Shown: positions 22,717-34,620 of the stretch, piece by piece
Position numbering within the stretch: the stretch's first letter is position 1
Layout of the letters: the number at the start of each line of letters is the position of its first letter
Source of the DNA: Anthopleura xanthogrammica
Taxonomy: Eukaryota; Cnidaria; Anthozoa; Actiniaria; Actiniidae
Reading direction: 5' to 3'
Length of the DNA stretch: 64,000 bases
NCBI GenBank assembly: GCA_964019055.1
Contig: CAXHSA010000004.1
Coordinates: 1 to 64,000 of the forward strand
The notes under the pieces: generated by a model
What the model was told of the DNA's origin: nothing
Database searches by the model: none
What the model saw: only the letters and a program-made list of their open reading frames with translations
Program-made: the position numbers and the translations under genes

Positions 22717-23702
22717 TTTTTTTTCGCCAAAAAGTCGTGTTTTTATCTCAAGAGGTATTTTCAGGAGCAAAAAGTGGGGGTTTCAGCCAACCGGTCACGC
22801 CGTCAGCGAAAAACCTGGTTTTGAGAGCCAAAATAGCCATTTTTCAGTTTTTGGGGCTAAAAAGGTTTTTTCCCCAGCAAAACAGTGTTTTGGACACCGA
22901 AAATGTGCTTTTCTCGGCCAAAGGGTGCGTTTAGCAGTGAAAACGTCGTGTTTGGACCAAGAGAAAATTCTCAGCAAAATTCCAATTTGGTCAGCAAAAA
23001 ACAGTTTTTTTGACCAAAAAGCACCTATTCTCAGCCAAAACCCCATTTTTTTTCGCCAAAAAGTCGTGTTTTTATCTCAAGAGGTATTTTCAGGAGCAAA
23101 AAGTGGGGGTTTCAGCCAACCGGTCACGCCGTCAGCGAAAAACCTGGTTTTGAGAGCCAAAATAGCCATTTTTCAGTTTTTGGGGCTAAAAAGGTTTTTT
23201 TCCCAGCAAAACAGTGTTTTGGACACCGAAAATGTGCTTTTCTCGGCCAAAGGGTGCGTTTAGCAGTGAAAACGTCGTGTTTGGACCAAGAGAAAATTCT
23301 CAGCAAAATTCCAATTTGGTCAGCAAAAAACAGTTTTTTTGACCAAAAAGCACCTATTCTCAGCCAAAACCCCATTTTTTTTCGCCAAAAAGTCGTGTTT
23401 TTATCTCAAGAGGTATTTTCAGGAGCAAAAAGTGGGGGTTTCAGCCAACCGGTCACGCCGTCAGCGAAAAACCTGCTTTTGAGAGCCAAAATAGCCATTT
23501 TTCAGTTTTTGGGGCTAAAAAGGTTTTTTTCCAGCAAAACAGTGTTTTGGACACCGAAAATGTGCTTTTCTCGGCCAAAGGGTGCGTTTAGCAGTGAAAA
23601 CGTCGTGTTTGGACCAAGAGAAAATTCTCAGCAAAATTCCAATTTGGTCAGCAAAAAACAGTTTTTTTGACCAAAAAGCACCTATTCTCAGCCAAAACCC
23701 CA

Positions 23703-25018
23703 TTTGTTTTCGCCAAAAAGTCGTGTTTTTATCTCAAGAGGGATTTTCAGGAGCAAAAAGTGGGGGTTTCAGCTAACCGGTCACGCCGTCAGCGAAAAAC
23801 CTGCTTTTGAGAGCCAAAATAGCCATTTTTCAGTTTTTGGGGCTAAAAAGGTTTTTTTCCCAGCAAAACAGTGTTTTGGACACCGAAAATGTGCTTTTCT
23901 CGGCCAAAGGGTGCGTTTAGCAGTGAAAACGTCGTGTTTGGACCAAGAGAAAATTCTTAGCAAAATTCCAATTTGGTCAGCAAAAAACAGTTTTTTTGAC
24001 CAAAAAGCACCTATTCTCAGCCAAAACCCCATTTTTTTTCGCCAAAAAGTCGTGTTTTTATCTCAAGAGGTATTTTCAGGAGCAAAAAGTGGGGGTTTCA
24101 GCCAACCGGTCACGCCGTCAGCGAAAAACCTGGTTTTGAGAGCCAAAATAGCCATTTTTCAGTTTTTGGGGCTAAAAAGTTTTTTTTCCCAGCAAAACAG
24201 TGTTTTCGACACCGAAAATGTGCTTTTCTCGGCCAAAGGGTGCGTTTAGCAGTGAAAACGTCGTGTCTGGACCAAGAGAAAATTCTCAGCAAAATTCCAA
24301 TTTGGTCAGCAAAAAACAGTTTTTTTGACCAAAAAGCACCTATTCTCAGCCAAAACCCCATTTGTTTTCGCCAAAAAGTCGTGTTTTTATCTCAAGAGGG
24401 ATTTTCAGGAGCAAAAAGTGGGGGTTTCAGCTAACCGGTCACGCCGTCAGCGAAAAACCTGCTTTTGAGAGCTAAAATAGCCATTTTTCAGTTTTTGGGG
24501 CTAAAAAGGTTTTTTTCCCAGCAAAACAGTGTTTTGGACACCGAAAATGTGCTTTTCTCGGCCAAAGGGTGCGTTTAGCAGTGAAAACGTCGTGTTTGGA
24601 CCAAGAGAAAATTCTTAGCAAAATTCCAATTTGGTCAGCAAAAAACAGTTTTTTTGACCAAAAAGCACCTATTCTCAGCCAAAACCCCATTTTTTTTCGC
24701 CAAAAAGTCGTGTTTTTATCTCAAGAGGTATTTTCAGGAGCAAAAAGTGGGCGTTTCAGCCAACCGGTCACGCCGTCAGCGAAAAACCTGGTTTTGAGAG
24801 CCAAAATAGCCATTTTTCAGTTTTTGGGGCTAAAAAGTTTTTTTTCCCAGCAAAACAGTGTTTTGGACACCGAAAATGTGCTTTTCTCGGCCAAAGGGTG
24901 CGTTTAGCAGTGAAAACGTCGTGTCTGGACCAAGAGAAAATTCTCAGCAAAATTCCAATTTGGTCAGCAAAAAACAGTTTTTTTGACCAAAAAGCACCTA
25001 TTCTCAGCCAAAACCCCA
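23703..25018 (+). repeat. Dimer higher-order repeat, two copies of 658 bp
   Basis: Copies 23703-24360 and 24361-25018 share, at exactly 658 bp: ccatttgttttcg (g23706/g24364), gagggatttt, cagctaacc (t23774/t24432), attcttagc (t23958/t24616), aaaagtttttttt (t24180/t24838) and gtgtctgg (c24267/c24925). A third start is marked by g25022 only. Several of these variants are rare elsewhere in the array, so the duplication is recent. Confidence 0.93.
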
Positions 25019-28000
25019 TTTGTTTTCGCCAAAAAGTCGTGTTTTTATCTCAAGAGGTATTTTCAGGAGCAAAAAGTGGGGGTTTCAGCCAACCGGTCAC
25101 GCCGTCAGCGAAAAACCTGCTTTTGAGAGCCAAAATAGCCATTTTTCAGTTTTTGGGGCTAAAAAGGTTTTTTTCCCAGCAAAACAGTGTTTTGGACACC
25201 GAAAATGTGCTTTTCTCGGCCAAAGGGTGCGTTTAGCAGTGAAAACGTCGTGTTTGGACCAAGAGAAAATTCTCAGCAAAATTCCAATTTGGTCAGCAAA
25301 AAACAGTTTTTTTGACCAAAAAGCACCTATTCTCAGCCAAAACCCCATTTGTTTTCGCCAAAAAGTCGTGTTTTTATCTCAAGAGGTATTTTCAGGAGCA
25401 AAAAGTGGGGGTTTCAGCCAACCGGTCACGCCGTCAGCGAAAAACCTGGTTTTGAGAGCCAAAATAGCCATTTTTCAGTTTTTGGGGCTAAAAAGGTTTT
25501 CTTCCCAGCAAAACAGTGTTTTGGACACCGAAAATGTGCTTTTCTCGGCCAAAGGGTGCGTTTAGCAGTGAAAACGTCGTGTTTGGACCAAGAGAAAATT
25601 CTCAGCAAAATTCCAATTTGGTCAGCAAAAAACAGTTTTTTTGACCAAAAAGCACCTATTCTCAGCCAAAACCCCATTTTTTTTCGCCAAAAAGTCGTGT
25701 TTTTATCTCAAGAGGTATTTTCAGGAGCAAAAAGTGGGGGTTTCAGCCAACCGGTCACGCCGTCAGCGAAAAACCTGGTTTTGAGAGCCAAAATAGCCAT
25801 TTTTCAGTTTTTGGGGCTAAAAAGGTTTTTTTCCCAGCAAAACAGTGTTTTGGACACCGAAAATGTGCTTTTCTCGGCCAAAGGGTGCGTTTAGCAGTGA
25901 AAACGTCGTGTTTGGACCAAGAGAAAATTCTCAGCAAAATTCCAATTTGGTCAGCAAAAAACAGTTTTTTTGACCAAAAAGCACCTATTCTCAGCCAAAA
26001 CCCCATTTTTTTTCGCCAAAAAGTCGTGTTTTTATCTCAAGAGGTATTTTCAGGAGCAAAAAGTGGGGGTTTCAGCCAACCGGTCACGCCGTCAGCGAAA
26101 AACCTGGTTTTGAGAGCCAAAATAGCCATTTTTCAGTTTTTGGGGCTAAAAAGGTTTTCTTCCCAGCAAAACAGTGTTTTGGACACCGAAAATGTGCTTT
26201 TCTCGGCCAAAGGGTGCGTTTAGCAGTGAAAACGTCGTGTTTGGACCAAGAGAAAATTCTCAGCAAAATTCCAATTTGGTCAGCAAAAAACAGTTTTTTT
26301 GACCAAAAAGCACCTATTCTCAGCCAAAACCCCATTTTTTTTCGCCAAAAAGTCGTGTTTTTATCTCAAGAGGGATTTTCAGGAGCAAAAAGTGGGGGTT
26401 TCAGCCAACCGGTCACGCCGTCAGCGAAAAACCTGGTTTTGAGAGCCAAAATAGCCATTTTTCAGTTTTTGGGGCTAAAAAGGTTTTTTTCCCAGCAAAA
26501 CAGTGTTTTGGACACCGAAAATGTGCTTTTCTCGGCCAAAGGGTGCGTTTAGCAGTGAAAACGTCGTGTTTGGACCAAGAGAAAATTCTCAGCAAAATTC
26601 CAATTTGGTCAGCAAAAAACAGTTTTTTTGACCAAAAAGCACCTATTCTCAGCCAAAACCCCATTTTTTTTCGCCAAAAAGTCGTGTTTTTATCTCAAGA
26701 GGTATTTTCAGGAGCAAAAAGTGGGGGTTTCAGCCAACCGGTCACGCCGTCAGCGAAAAACCTGGTTTTGAGAGCCAAAATAGCCATTTTTCAGTTTTTG
26801 GGGCTAAAAAGGTTTTTTTCCCAGCAAAACAGTGTTTTGGACACCGAAAATGTGCTTTTCTCGGCCAAAGGGTGCGTTTAGCAGTGAAAACGTCGTGTTT
26901 GGACCAAGAGAAAATTCTCAGCAAAATTCCAATTTGGTCAGCAAAAAACAGTTTTTTTGACCAAAAAGCACCTATTCTCAGCCAAAACCCCATTTTTTTT
27001 CGCCAAAAAGTCGTGTTTTTATCTCAAGAGGTATTTTCAGGAGCAAAAAGTGGGGGTTTCAGCCAACCGGTCACGCCGTCAGCGAAAAACCTGGTTTTGA
27101 GAGCCAAAATAGCCATTTTTCAGTTTTTGGGGCTAAAAAGGTTTTTTTTCCCAGCAAAACAGTGTTTTGGACACCGAAAATGTGCTTTTCTCGGCCAAAG
27201 GGTGCGTTTAGCAGTGAAAACGTCGTGTTTGGACCAAGAGAAAATTCTCAGCAAAATTCCAATTTGGTCAGCAAAAAACAGTTTTTTTGACCAAAAAGCA
27301 CCTATTCTCAGCCAAAACCCCATTTTTTTTCGCCAAAAAGTCGTGTTTTTATCTCAAGAGGGATTTTCAGGAGCAAAAAATGGGGGTTTCAGCCAACCGG
27401 TCACGCCGTCAGCGAAAAACCTGGTTTTGAGAGCCAAAATAGCCATTTTTCAGTTTTTGGGGCTAAAAAGGTTTTTTCCCCAGCAAAACAGTGTTTTGGA
27501 CACCGAAAATGTGCTTTTCTCGGCCAAAGGGTGCGTTTAGCAGTGAAAACGTCGTGTTTGGACCAAGAGAAAATTCTCAGCAAAATTCCAATTTGGTCAG
27601 CAAAAAACAGTTTTTTTGACCAAAAAGCACCTATTCTCAGCCAAAACCCCATTTTTTTTCGCCAAAAAGTCGTGTTTTTATCTCAAGAGGGATTTTCGGG
27701 AGCAAAAAGTGGGGGTTTCAGCCAACCGGTCACGCCGTCAGCGAAAAACCTGGTTTTGAGAGCCAAAATAGCCATTTTTCAGTTTTTGGGGCTAAAAAGG
27801 TTTTTTTCCCAGCAAAACAGTGTTTTGGACACCGAGAATGTGCTTTTCTCGGCCAAAGGGTGCGTTTAGCAGTGAAAACGTCGTGTTTGGACCAAGAGAA
27901 AATTCTCAGCAAAATTCCAATTTGGTCAGCAAAAAACAGTTTTTTTGACCAAAAAGCACCTATTCTCAGCCAAAACCCCATTTTTTTTCGCCAAAAAGTC

Positions 28001-28164
28001 GTGTTTTTATCTCAAGAGGGATTTTCAGGAGCAAAAAGTGGGGGTTTCAGCCAACCGGTCACGCCGTCAGCGAAAAACCTGGTTTTGAGAGCCAAAATAG
28101 CCATTTTTCAGTTTTTGGGGCTAAAAAGGTTTTTTTCCCAGCAAAACAGTGTTTTGGACACCGA

Positions 28165-28313
28165 GAATGTGCTTTTCTCGGCCAAAGGGTGCGTTTAGCA
28201 GTGAAAACGTCGTGTTTGGACCAAGAGAAAATTCTCAGCAAAATTCCAATTTGGTCAGCAAAAAACAGTTTTTTTGACCAAAAAGCACCTATTCTCAGCC
28301 AAAACCCCATTTG
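28165..28313 (+). repeat. Variant pair repeated 11 monomers later (31784-31932)
   Basis: The markers caccgagaatg (g28165) and ccatttgttttcg (g28313) recur at g31784 and g31932. Both are 3619 bp away, exactly 11 monomers, and both are preceded by gagggatttt. There are three shared markers, so the case is weaker than for the denser blocks. Confidence 0.55.
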
Positions 28314-31300
28314 TTTTCGCCAAAAAGTCGTGTTTTTATCTCAAGAGGTATTTTCAGGAGCAAAAAGTGGGGGTTTCAGCCAACCGGTCACGCCGTCAGC
28401 GAAAAACCTGGTTTTGAGAGCCAAAATAGCCATTTTTCAGTTTTTGGGGCTAAAAAGGTTTTTTTCCCAGCAAAACAGTGTTTTGGACACCGAAAATGTG
28501 CTTTTCTCGGCCAAAGGGTGCGTTTAGCAGTGAAAACGTCGTGTTTGGACCAAGAGAAAATTCTCAGCAAAATTCCAATTTGGTCAGCAAAAAACAGTTT
28601 TTTTGACCAAAAAGCACCTATTCTCAGCCAAAACCCCATTTTTTTTCGCCAAAAAGTCGTGTTTTTATCTCAAGAGGTATTTTCAGGAGCAAAAAGTGGG
28701 GGTTTCAGCCAACCGGTCACGCCGTCAGCGAAAAACCTGGTTTTGAGAGCCAAAATAGCCATTTTTCAGTTTTTGGGGCTAAAAAGGTTTTTTTCCCAGC
28801 AAAACAGTGTTTTGGACACCGAAAATGTGCTTTTCTCGGCCAAAGGGTGCGTTTAGCAGTGAAAACGTCGTGTTTGGACCAAGAGAAAATTCTCAGCAAA
28901 ATTCCAATTTGGTCAGCAAAAAACAGTTTTTTTGACCAAAAAGCACCTATTCTCAGCCAAAACCCCATTTTTTTTCGCCAAAAAGTCGTGTTTTTATCTC
29001 AAGAGGGATTTTCAGGAGCAAAAAGTGGGGGTTTCAGCCAACCGGTCACGCCGTCAGCGAAAAACCTGGTTTTGAGAGCCAAAATAGCCATTTTTCAGTT
29101 TTTGGGGCTAAAAAGGTTTTTTTCCCAGCAAAACAGTGTTTTGGACACCGAAAATGTGCTTTTCTCGGCCAAAGGGTGCGTTTAGCAGTGAAAACGTCGT
29201 GTTTGGACCAAGAGAAAATTCTCAGCAAAATTCCAATTTGGTCAGCAAAAAACAGTTTTTTTGACCAAAAAGCACCTATTCTCAGCCAAAACCCCATTTT
29301 TTTTCGCCAAAAAGTCGTGTTTTTATCTCAAGAGGTATTTTCAGGAGCAAAAAGTGGGGGTTTCAGCCAACCGGTCACGCCGTCAGCGAAAAACCTGGTT
29401 TTGAGAGCCAAAATAGCCATTTTTCAGTTTTTGGGGCTAAAAAGGTTTTTTTCCCAGCAAAACAGTGTTTTGGACACCGAAAATGTGCTTTTCTCGGCCA
29501 AAGGGTGCGTTTAGCAGTGAAAACGTCGTGTTTGGACCAAGAGAAAATTCTCAGCAAAATTCCAATTTGGTCAGCAAAAAACAGTTTTTTTGACCAAAAA
29601 GCACCTATTCTCAGCCAAAACCCCATTTTTTTTCGCCAAAAAGTCGTGTTTTTATCTCAAGAGGTATTTTCAGGAGCAAAAAGTGGGGGTTTCAGCCAAC
29701 CGGTCACGCCGTCAGCGAAAAACCTGGTTTTGAGAGCCAAAATAGCCATTTTTCAGTTTTTGGGGCTAAAAAGGTTTTCTTCCCAGCAAAACAGTGTTTT
29801 GGACACCGAAAATGTGCTTTTCTCGGCCAAAGGGTGCGTTTAGCAGTGAAAACGTCGTGTTTGGACCAAGAGAAAATTCTCAGCAAAATTCCAATTTGGT
29901 CAGCAAAAAACAGTTTTTTTGACCAAAAAGCACCTATTCTCAGCCAAAACCCCATTTTTTTTCGCCAAAAAGTCGTGTTTTTATCTCAAGAGGTATTTTC
30001 AGGAGCAAAAAGTGGGGGTTTCAGCCAACCGGTCACGCCGTCAGCGAAAAACCTGGTTTTGAGAGCCAAAATAGCCATTTTTCAGTTTTTGGGGCTAAAA
30101 AGGTTTTTTTCCCAGCAAAACAGTGTTTTGGACACCGAAAATGTGCTTTTCTCGGCCAAAGGGTGCGTTTAGCAGTGAAAACGTCGTGTTTGGACCAAGA
30201 GAAAATTCTCAGCAAAATTCCAATTTGGTCAGCAAAAAACAGTTTTTTTGACCAAAAAGCACCTATTCTCAGCCAAAACCCCATTTTTTTTCGCCAAAAA
30301 GTCGTGTTTTTATCTCAAGAGGTATTTTCAGGAGCAAAAAGTGGGGGTTTCAGCCAACCGGTCACGCCGTCAGCGAAAAACCTGGTTTTGAGAGCCAAAA
30401 TAGCCATTTTTCAGTTTTTGGGGCTAAAAAGGTTTTTTTCCCAGCAAAACAGTGTTTTGGACACCGAAAATGTGCTTTTCTCGGCCAAAGGGTGCGTTTA
30501 GCAGTGAAAACGTCGTGTTTGGACCAAGAGAAAATTCTCAGCAAAATTCCAATTTGGTCAGCAAAAAACAGTTTTTTTGACCAAAAAGCACCTATTCTCA
30601 GCCAAAACCCCATTTTTTTTCGCCAAAAAGTCGTGTTTTTATCTCAAGAGGTATTTTCAGGAGCAAAAAGTGGGGGTTTCAGCCAACCGGTCACGCCGTC
30701 AGCGAAAAACCTGGTTTTGAGAGCCAAAATAGCCATTTTTCAGTTTTTGGGGCTAAAAAGGTTTTCTTCCCAGCAAAACAGTGTTTTGGACACCGAAAAT
30801 GTGCTTTTCTCGGCCAAAGGGTGCGTTTAGCAGTGAAAACGTCGTGTTTGGACCAAGAGAAAATTCTCAGCAAAATTCCAATTTGGTCAGCAAAAAACAG
30901 TTTTTTTGACCAAAAAGCACCTATTCTCAGCCAAAACCCCATTTTTTTTCGCCAAAAAGTCGTGTTTTTATCTCAAGAGGTATTTTCAGGAGCAAAAAGT
31001 GGGGGTTTCAGCCAACCGGTCACGCCGTCAGCGAAAAACCTGGTTTTGAGAGCCAAAATAGCCATTTTTCAGTTTTTGGGGCTAAAAAGGTTTTTTTCCC
31101 AGCAAAACAGTGTTTTGGACACCGAAAATGTGCTTTTCTCGGCCAAAGGGTGCGTTTAGCAGTGAAAACGTCGTGTTTGGACCAAGAGAAAATTCTCAGC
31201 AAAATTCCAATTTGGTCAGCAAAAAACAGTTTTTTTGACCAAAAAGCACCTATTCTCAGCCAAAACCCCATTTTTTTTCGCCAAAAAGTCGTGTTTTTAT

Positions 31301-33099
31301 CTCAAGAGGTATTTTCAGGAGCAAAAAGTGGGGGTTTCAGCCAACCGGTCACGCCGTCAGCGAAAAACCTGGTTTTGAGAGCCAAAATAGCCATTTTTCA
31401 GTTTTTGGGGCTAAAAAGGTTTTTTTCCCAGCAAAACAGTGTTTTGGACACCGAAAATGTGCTTTTCTCGGCCAAAGGGTGCGTTTAGCAGTGAAAACGT
31501 CGTGTTTGGACCAAGAGAAAATTCTCAGCAAAATTCCAATTTGGTCAGCAAAAAACAGTTTTTTTGACCAAAAAGCACCTATTCTCAGCCAAAACCCCAT
31601 TTTTTTTCGCCAAAAAGTCGTGTTTTTATCTCAAGAGGGATTTTCAGGAGCAAAAAGTGGGGGTTTCAGCCAACCGGTCACGCCGTCAGCGAAAAACCTG
31701 GTTTTGAGAGCCAAAATAGCCATTTTTCAGTTTTTGGGGCTAAAAAGGTTTTTTTCCCAGCAAAACAGTGTTTTGGACACCGAGAATGTGCTTTTCTCGG
31801 CCAAAGGGTGCGTTTAGCAGTGAAAACGTCGTGTTTGGACCAAGAGAAAATTCTCAGCAAAATTCCAATTTGGTCAGCAAAAAACAGTTTTTTTGACCAA
31901 AAAGCACCTATTCTCAGCCAAAACCCCATTTGTTTTCGCCAAAAAGTCGTGTTTTTATCTCAAGAGGTATTTTCAGGAGCAAAAAGTGGGGGTTTCAGCC
32001 AACCGGTCACGCCGTCAGCGAAAAACCTGGTTTTGAGAGCCAAAATAGCCATTTTTCAGTTTTTGGGGCTAAAAAGGTTTTTTTCCCAGCAAAACAGTGT
32101 TTTGGACACCGAAAATGTGCTTTTCTCGGCCAAAGGGTGCGTTTAGCAGTGAAAACGTCGTGTTTGGACCAAGAGAAAATTCTCAGCAAAATTCCAATTT
32201 GGTCAGCAAAAAACAGTTTTTTTGACCAAAAAGCACCTATTCTCAGCCAAAACCCCATTTTTTTTCGCCAAAAAGTCGTGTTTTTATCTCAAGAGGTATT
32301 TTCAGGAGCAAAAAGTGGGGGTTTCAGCCAACCGGTCACGCCGTCAGCGAAAAACCTGGTTTTGAGAGCCAAAATAGCCATTTTTCAGTTTTTGGGGCTA
32401 AAAAGGTTTTTTTCCCAGCAAAACAGTGTTTTGGACACCGAAAATGTGCTTTTCTCGGCCAAACGGTGCGTTTAGCAGTGAAAACGTCGTGTTTGGACCA
32501 AGAGAAAATTCTCAGCAAAATTCCAATTTGGTCAGCAAAAAACAGTTTTTTTGACCAAAAAGCACCTATTCTCAGCCAAAACCCCATTTTTTTTCGCCAA
32601 AAAGTCGTGTTTTTATCTCAAGAGGTATTTTCAGGAGCAAAAAGTGGGGGTTTCAGCCAACCGGTCACGCCGTCAGCGAAAAACCTGGTTTTGAGAGCCA
32701 AAATAGCCATTTTTCAGTTTTTGGGGCTAAAAAGGTTTTTTTCCCAGCAAAACAGTGTTTTGGACACCGAAAATGTGCTTTTCTCGGCCAAAGGGTGCGT
32801 TTAGCAGTGAAAACGTCGTGTTTGGACCAAGAGAAAATTCTCAGCAAAATTCCAATTTGGTCAGCAAAAAACAGTTTTTTTGACCAAAAAGCACCTATTC
32901 TCAGCCAAAACCCCATTTTTTTTCGCCAAAAAGTCGTGTTTTTATCTCAAGAGGGATTTTCAGGAGCAAAAAGTGGGGGTTTCAGCCAACCGGTCACGCC
33001 GTCAGCGAAAAACCTGGTTTTGAGAGCCAAAATAGCCATTTTTCAGTTTTTGGGGCTAAAAAGGTTTTTTTCCCAGCAAAACAGTGTTTTGGACACCGA

Positions 33100-34620
33100 G
33101 AATGTGCTTTTCTCGGCCAAAGGGTGCGTTTAGCAGTGAAAACGTCGTGTTTGGACCAAGAGAAAATTCTCAGCAAAATTCCAATTTGGTCAGCAAAAAA
33201 CAGTTTTTTTGACCAAAAAGCACCTATTCTCAGCCAAAACCCCATTTTTTTTCGCCAAAAAGTCGTGTTTTTATCTCAAGAGGTATTTTCAGGAGCAAAA
33301 AGTTGGGGTTTCAGCCAACCGGTCACGCCGTCAGCGAAAAACCTGGTTTTGAGAGCCAAAATAGCCATTTTTCAGTTTTTGGGGCTAAAAAGGTTTTTTC
33401 CCCAGCAAAACAGTGTTTTGGACACCGAAAATGTGCTTTTCTCGGCCAAAGGGTGCGTTTAGCAGTGAAAACGTCGTGTTTGGACCAAGAGAAAATTCTC
33501 AGCAAAATTCCAATTTGGTCAGCAAAAAACAGTTTTTTTGACCAAAAAGCACCTATTCTCAGCCAAAACCCCATTTTTTTTCGCCAAAAAGTCGTGTTTT
33601 TATCTCAAGAGGTATTTTCAGGAGCAAAAAGTTGGGGTTTCAGCCAACCGGTCACGCCGTCAGCGAAAAACCTGGTTTTGAGAGCCAAAATAGCCATTTT
33701 TCAGTTTTTGGGGCTAAAAAGGTTTTTTCCCCAGCAAAACAGTGTTTTGGACACCGAAAATGTGCTTTTCTCGGCCAAAGGGTGCGTTTAGCAGTGAAAA
33801 CGTCGTGTTTGGACCAAGAGAAAATTCTCAGCAAAATTCCAATTTGGTCAGCAAAAAACAGTTTTTTTGACCAAAAAGCACCTATTCTCAGCCAAAACCC
33901 CATTTTTTTTCGCCAAAAAGTCGTGTTTTTATCTCAAGAGGTATTTTCAGGAGCAAAAAGTGGGGGTTTCAGCCAACCGGTCACGCCGTCAGCGAAAAAC
34001 CTGGTTTTGAGAGCCAAAATAGCCATTTTTCAGTTTTTGGGGCTAAAAAGGTTTTTTTCCCAGCAAAACAGTGTTTTGGACACCGAAAATGTGCTTTTCT
34101 CGGCCAAAGGGTGCGTTTAGCAGTGAAAACGTCGTGTTTGGACCAAGAGAAAATTCTCAGCAAAATTCCAATTTGGTCAGCAAAAAACAGTTTTTTTGAC
34201 CAAAAAGCACCTATTCTCAGCCAAAACCCCATTTTTTTTCGCCAAAAAGTCGTGTTTTTATCTCAAGAGGGATTTTCAGGAGCAAAAAGTGGGGGTTTCA
34301 GCCAACCGGTCACGCCGTCAGCGAAAAACCTGGTTTTGAGAGCCAAAATAGCCATTTTTCAGTTTTTGGGGCTAAAAAGGTTTTTTTCCCAGCAAAACAG
34401 TGTTTTGGACACCGAGAATGTGCTTTTCTCGGCCAAAGGGTGCGTTTAGCAGTGAAAACGTCGTGTTTGGACCAAGAGAAAATTCTCAGCAAAATTCCAA
34501 TTTGGTCAGCAAAAAACAGTTTTTTTGACCAAAAAGCACCTATTCTCAGCCAAAACCCCATTTTTTTTCGCCAAAAAGTCGTGTTTTTATCTCAAGAGGT
34601 ATTTTCAGGAGCAAAAAGTT
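33100..34620 (+). repeat. Tetramer-spaced duplication with agttgggg monomers
   Basis: The caccgagaatg variant (g33100/g34416) and agttgggg (t33304/t34620) both recur at 1316 bp, four monomers. A further agttgggg monomer at t33633 sits one monomer after the first, so that unit was also duplicated on its own. The agttgggg monomers share gttttttccccagc. Confidence 0.75.
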
